A stretch of DNA of 64,000 nucleotides, from the NCBI GenBank assembly GCA_022823725.1, contig JAJEHL010000026.1:620001-684000 (forward strand), written 5' to 3'. Below are positions 60,957 to 64,000 of the stretch, in pieces (position 1 is the stretch's first letter; each line of letters begins with the position of its first letter). Below the pieces are notes generated by a model, which was not told the origin of the DNA, ran no database searches, and was given only the letters and a program-made list of their open reading frames with translations. The stretch is from Candidatus Latescibacterota bacterium. GTDB lineage: Bacteria; Latescibacterota; UBA2968. Position numbers and translations under genes: made by a program.

Positions 60957-62276
60957 CTATGGTCGAGATGAGCGCGTCGAAAAATATAAAACTGAGCAGC
61001 CAATGAGTGCCGAAGTAAGCGATCCCAGCAACACGCCAGCTTTCGCTACTTCGGCCAAGGATTCGTCCGGGAAGGCCAGGGTGGAGATAAACAAGGCCAT
61101 GGTAAAACCAATGCCTGCTAACAGGCCCACACCGACGACCTGCGAGAAGTTCAGGTCCTGGGGCAATTCGGCAGCACCTATCTTTACCGCCAGATAGGAG
61201 AATAACCAGATACCGAGGGGTTTGCCCACGGCAAGCCCAAAAATAATACCGCTGGCAATTGGGTTCGCAATCAGTGCTGACATATCGCCTGCAAATACTA
61301 CGCCCGCGTTCGCCAGTGCAAAGAGCGGCAAGATCACAAAGGTTACGACAGGCATCAAGGCGTGTTCGAGTTCCTGCAATGGCGCGATAGCCTGTTCGCT
61401 CATCTGTTCCATGGAATGGACAATGGTGTGCTGTTCGCTGCTGAGCAGCAACCTGCCCTGAGGTAGTCCGGTCTTCCTGAGTCGGTGCAGCAGTTCTTCC
61501 GTCTGTTCGCAAAACTCCTGCCCGTCAATATGGGTTCTGGAGGGAATTGTAAAGGCCATCAGCACAGCGGCGAGCGTTGCATGGACGCCCGATTTCAGGA
61601 AGGCAACCCAGACGACAAAGCCGATCAAAAAATAGACCACTGGATTACGCACACCAGCGATATTCGAGCCAATAGAAAACAACAGGAATAAACCGCCAAT
61701 TACAAGGCTTTGCAGCGCGATGGCGTCCGTGTAGAAAATCGCTACGACTATAATGGCTCCAATGTCATCTACAATGGCGAGCGCAGTGAGGAACACCTTC
61801 AGCGAAACAGAAACCGGGAATAAGGCCAGTATGCCAAGGGCAAATGCAATATCCGTTGCCATGGGTATGCCCCAACCGCGAAAGGCTTCTCCTGATGGAT
61901 TGAACAACAAGTAGATCAACGCAGGCATGACCATGCCCCCTATGGCTGCAAAGATAGGGAACGCGGCTTGGCGAGGATTGGCGAGTTCGCCGGCGAGAAA
62001 CTCCCGTTTGATTTCGAGACCAACGACAAAAAAGAATATGCCCATGAGGCCATCGTTAATCCAGTGGCCGATGGTTTTGGATAGACCGTATTCACCCAGT
62101 GCCAGCGTTGCTTTGATATGCAGCCAGTCGTAGTAGTAGGGATAGAAGGCCGAATTTGCCCAGATCAAGGCGACAATTGCCATGGCGAGCAGCAAACAAG
62201 CTCCGGCCAATTTGTGCATGAGAAATGTCTTTAAGGGGCGGAGGAGTCTATCAATTAGAGCCTGATCAGTGGGCAT
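60957..62276 (-). CDS. nhaA: Na+/H+ antiporter NhaA
   Basis: 439 residues from the ATG at 62276 (AGGA about 7 bases upstream). The frame is open to 62660, but the first 128 codons of that extension overlay mrpG out of frame and look like shadow. GHWINDGLMGIFFFVVGLEIKRE (in parts), GWGIPMATDIAFALGILAL (the D133-like Asp) and LAIVDDIGAIIVVAIFYT (the paired D163/D164-like Asp) are present, and GKPLGIWLFSYL holds the C-terminal Lys. It exchanges two H+ for one Na+. It lies between mrpG and the A'-type gene, which is unusual. A cytoplasmic loop of about 60 residues (about 285-345) is longer than in E. coli. Confidence 0.93.
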   Translation of the reverse strand: MPTDQALIDRLLRPLKTFLMHKLAGACLLLAMAIVALIWANSAFYPYYYDWLHIKATLALGEYGLSKTIGHWINDGLMGIFFFVVGLEIKREFLAGELANPRQAAFPIFAAIGGMVMPALIYLLFNPSGEAFRGWGIPMATDIAFALGILALFPVSVSLKVFLTALAIVDDIGAIIVVAIFYTDAIALQSLVIGGLFLLFSIGSNIAGVRNPVVYFLIGFVVWVAFLKSGVHATLAAVLMAFTIPSRTHIDGQEFCEQTEELLHRLRKTGLPQGRLLLSSEQHTIVHSMEQMSEQAIAPLQELEHALMPVVTFVILPLFALANAGVVFAGDMSALIANPIASGIIFGLAVGKPLGIWLFSYLAVKIGAAELPQDLNFSQVVGVGLLAGIGFTMALFISTLAFPDESLAEVAKAGVLLGSLTSALIGCSVLYFSTRSSRP

Positions 62277-62287
62277 AGGCAATCCTA

Positions 62288-62602
62288 TCAATCTATATGT
62301 TCGTCTGTCACAACGGGCTTGAGACCTGAAATAAGTGCTGCTTTGCCCAATGCATGGGTCGATGTGGGGCTGGTGATGAACAATACTATCAGAATCATCG
62401 CCAGTTTTACTGTGACCATTGTCAGACCGCTCTGAAACATCAATCCTATGAGAATGAGACCCGCCCCCAGCGAGTCGGTAATACCGCCGCCGTGCAGGCG
62501 GCTGTAAAAATCGGGCAAGCGCAACAGCCCCAGGCCGCCTATTATGCAGAGAATACTTCCCAGGATAAGACAAATCCAGCTCAATATATCGATAATTATC
62601 AT
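62288..62602 (-). CDS. mrpG: Cation/proton antiporter subunit G (MrpG/MnhG)
   Basis: 104 residues, three helices. GGLGLLRLPDFYSRLHGGGITDSLGAG (about 22-48) is the MnhG signature. ITSPTSTHALGKAAL follows. An ATG at 62602 is close to the mrpF stop at 62620. It is the third subunit of the E-F-G set. Confidence 0.92.
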   Translation of the reverse strand: MIIIDILSWICLILGSILCIIGGLGLLRLPDFYSRLHGGGITDSLGAGLILIGLMFQSGLTMVTVKLAMILIVLFITSPTSTHALGKAALISGLKPVVTDEHID

Positions 62603-62619
62603 GGTGTTCAGGTCCTTTT

Positions 62620-62889
62620 TTATTCTTCTGGCTCAGCCCCCAGATCATTATAGCGCACAAATTTTAGAACGGCCAATGTGCCGATAAAATTGATCAATAC
62701 ATAAATCAGGGCGAGGTCTAAAAAATCCGGACGACCAGTCAAAAATTCGAGCACGGCAATAAATAATACGGTTTTGGTGCCAAACATATTTACCGATAGG
62801 ATGCGGTCGTACACAGTTGGGCCCAATAATGCGCGGCAAAGTGCCAGTGCCATAGTGACCAATATGCCGATCATTGCCGCAATAAACAT
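62620..62889 (-). CDS. mrpF: Cation/proton antiporter subunit F (MrpF/MnhF)
   Basis: 89 residues from the ATG at 62889, one base after the mrpE stop and the most likely start. The frame is open to 62943. ALCRALLGPTVYDRILSVNMFGTKTV (about 15-40) and the pattern GRPDFLDLALIYVLINFIG are those of MnhF. Three membrane helices. Confidence 0.9.
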   Translation of the reverse strand: MFIAAMIGILVTMALALCRALLGPTVYDRILSVNMFGTKTVLFIAVLEFLTGRPDFLDLALIYVLINFIGTLAVLKFVRYNDLGAEPEE

Positions 62890-62890
62890 C

Positions 62891-63367
62891 TCATCGCTCC
62901 ATTGCCGTCGCGCGGCGGTCCATATCGCCGCTCTGTACATCATCAGCGGCTTCTTCTGTCAGGGCATGTACCACGATGTCTTCTCCGTCCAGGTCGAGTG
63001 ATACGGTGCCGGGGGTCAGGGTTATTGAATTGGCAAATATGACGCGGCAGAGATCGGTTTTTTGCGTTCCCCTTACGCGTACGATGCGCGGGGCAATGGG
63101 TAACTTGGGGCTCAATATTCGTTTTGCCACGTCGATATTCGCTTTGATAATGGCCCAGAGCAACCACGGAATATATAAAAATAGGTGCCGGGCCAGATGA
63201 ATCTGGATCCCTTCTTCATCTACAATATCCAGACGACTCACCAGATAAACGACGAAACCGCAGGACAACACACCCATGGCGAGGACGAGAGGGTGATGAA
63301 GTGCGTACTGTCCAGACCAGAGCATCCAGAGGGTGAATGAGAAAATGCAAAAAAAGATGTAACGCAT
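62891..63367 (-). CDS. mrpE: Cation/proton antiporter subunit E (MrpE/MnhE)
   Basis: 158 residues. Two N-terminal helices (1-45) followed by IPWLLWAIIKANIDVAKRILSP, then a soluble domain with NSITLTPGTVSLDLDGEDIVVHAL (about 114-137), the MnhE landmark. GAGG lies 5 bases before the ATG. It is the first gene of the operon. The gap 63368-63617 upstream is AT-rich, with a weak hairpin (CACTC-ATCC with GGATGGAGTG around 63465-63495). Confidence 0.92.
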   Translation of the reverse strand: MRYIFFCIFSFTLWMLWSGQYALHHPLVLAMGVLSCGFVVYLVSRLDIVDEEGIQIHLARHLFLYIPWLLWAIIKANIDVAKRILSPKLPIAPRIVRVRGTQKTDLCRVIFANSITLTPGTVSLDLDGEDIVVHALTEEAADDVQSGDMDRRATAMER

Positions 63368-63554
63368 ATAGACCTCGAGTAAAAGCGGTGAGACGTGGAT
63401 TCAATAGGAGGGTACACCGCCCAACCACCCAGCCCTTATAGTTGAAACGCTATCGGGAAAGGCACAAGAATTCCACTCATCCGGACGGATGGAGTGAATG
63501 AGTGAATCTTTTTATTTATATTTATAAACGCGAAAAATCAAGCAAAATATCGCG

Positions 63555-63582
63555 TTGTGTCCTATCTTGGGATAGGTACAAA
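63555..63582 (+). promoter_or_regulatory. Candidate promoter with palindromic spacer for the small membrane protein
   Basis: TTGTGT (63555-63560), a 16-base spacer and TACAAA (63577-63582). The whole spacer is the palindrome CCTATC-TTGG-GATAGG. A regulator that binds within the spacer, as MerR-type proteins do, is possible. Confidence 0.35.
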
Positions 63583-63617
63583 TTAGAGACGGTTTAATTA
63601 ATAGAAAGGTATAATCT

Positions 63618-63917
63618 GTGTCAACTATTCTGATCGCATATTTGTTTACAGCACTTATTTTTGGATTTTTTATCTATTATTTTGTTTGGCGCAATCGCTA
63701 TGTGACACAGATTCGCCTATCTGTTTACAAGATTGAAGGGCGGGTTGTGAGTATTGAGCGCGTGGTGAGGGAGATTCAGGTGAATGAGCATCAGGATCTG
63801 CTGGCGTTAAAACGCATTGAGTGGAAGGTTATTTACAAAGATCGCAATGACAATCTCTGCGAGACTCGCTGCCGTGTTAGAGATGGACAACTCGACTGGC
63901 ATCCGCCACTGCGCTGA
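63618..63917 (+). CDS. Small single-helix membrane protein, unknown
   Basis: 99 residues from the GTG at 63618 (AAAGG about 8 bases upstream). Residues 2-23 are one membrane segment (ILIAYLFTALIFGFFIYYFVW). The other 75 residues form a basic soluble part with alternating strands (GRVVSIERVVREIQVNEHQ). I recognise no family. It is divergent from mrpE and about 35 bases after a candidate promoter. From 63918 to 64000 there is no gene I can support. Confidence 0.6.
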   Translation: MSTILIAYLFTALIFGFFIYYFVWRNRYVTQIRLSVYKIEGRVVSIERVVREIQVNEHQDLLALKRIEWKVIYKDRNDNLCETRCRVRDGQLDWHPPLR

Positions 63918-64000
63918 CTATTACACCTTTTCCGCGATGGAAGCGGTGGTCTGATCTCAAAGAATTAGGACTTAAAAAGACCGGGCAACTCGAAAACCGA

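Noticed and set aside
60913-61512. 199-codon minus-strand ORF
   Set aside because: It lies within nhaA in another frame and is rich in Arg/Cys without a family match.
62277-62660. 128-residue N-terminal extension of NhaA
   Set aside because: It overlays mrpG in another frame and reads as low-complexity His/Arg/Ser. The NhaA start is the ATG at 62276 with its own ribosome site.
1-64000. CRISPR array, insertion sequence, tRNA or rRNA genes
   Set aside because: I saw no regularly spaced repeats, transposase genes or inverted-repeat-bounded units, no tRNA-like cloverleaf and no rRNA stretch.

Overview
The window looks like a chromosomal contig from an uncultured bacterium of the FCB superphylum (Fibrobacterota-Chlorobi-Bacteroidota side, possibly Latescibacterota). 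I infer this from three TPR-GWxTD-type proteins, a PorV/PorQ-family outer-membrane protein, a secreted protein with a type-IX-like C-terminal end, a carboxypeptidase-regulatory-domain TonB receptor, a long SecA with a coiled-coil insertion, and two DUF6785/DUF6784-type transporters. There is no 16S rRNA or tRNA in the window to settle this. Most genes are on the minus strand. The exceptions are a restriction-modification pair, one transporter, rlmH, a tiny ORF and a small membrane protein.

Layout. 1-2.0 kb: the N-terminal part of an M28-like peptidase with altered metal-ligand positions, preceded by a small overlapping pair (DUF2283 plus a BECR-like protein) that resembles a toxin-antitoxin unit. 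2.1-15.9 kb: a co-directional block of three large TPR/GWxTD proteins, a DUF6785 membrane protein, a methyltransferase-glycosyltransferase fusion and a TMTC-like TPR membrane protein, probably an uncharacterised envelope or glycan system. 15.9-23.7 kb: a surface operon (beta-barrel, TonB receptor, type-IX-like secreted protein, PorV-like protein). 23.7-31.7 kb: a catabolic group (Na+/solute symporter, isochorismatase-fold hydrolase, a large unknown protein, a heparinase II/III-type lyase). 31.9-33.9 kb: a SacI-type restriction endonuclease with an adenine methylase. 34.0-36.0 kb: a second DUF6785 transporter.

36-51.8 kb is housekeeping: a histone-H1-like basic protein, groES-groEL under a perfect CIRCE operator, a rhodanese, secA, a phosphoesterase, nusB, the riboflavin genes (ribH, ribBA, ribE and a reductase-only ribD), a beta-propeller protein, an S55 (SpoIVB-type) peptidase, and divergent rlmH. 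51.8-52.3 kb has no recognised gene but holds a repeat element, a long nested hairpin ending in a T-run, and a 38-codon ORF with its own ribosome-binding site. 52.3-54.5 kb: an enolase-superfamily enzyme and a porin-like barrel. 54.7-63.4 kb: an Mrp/Mbh-type cation/proton antiporter operon (E-F-G-[nhaA]-A'-B-C-D-D-x-D) with nhaA inserted in it. 63.6 kb: a small membrane protein.

Two dispersed repeat families lie between genes. One is a set of hairpins whose stems differ, with compensating base changes, while the loop keeps a sequence close to GGGTGTAA. Most copies sit just downstream of stop codons. The other is a GAGACGTGAGA-type inverted element seen in two orientations.
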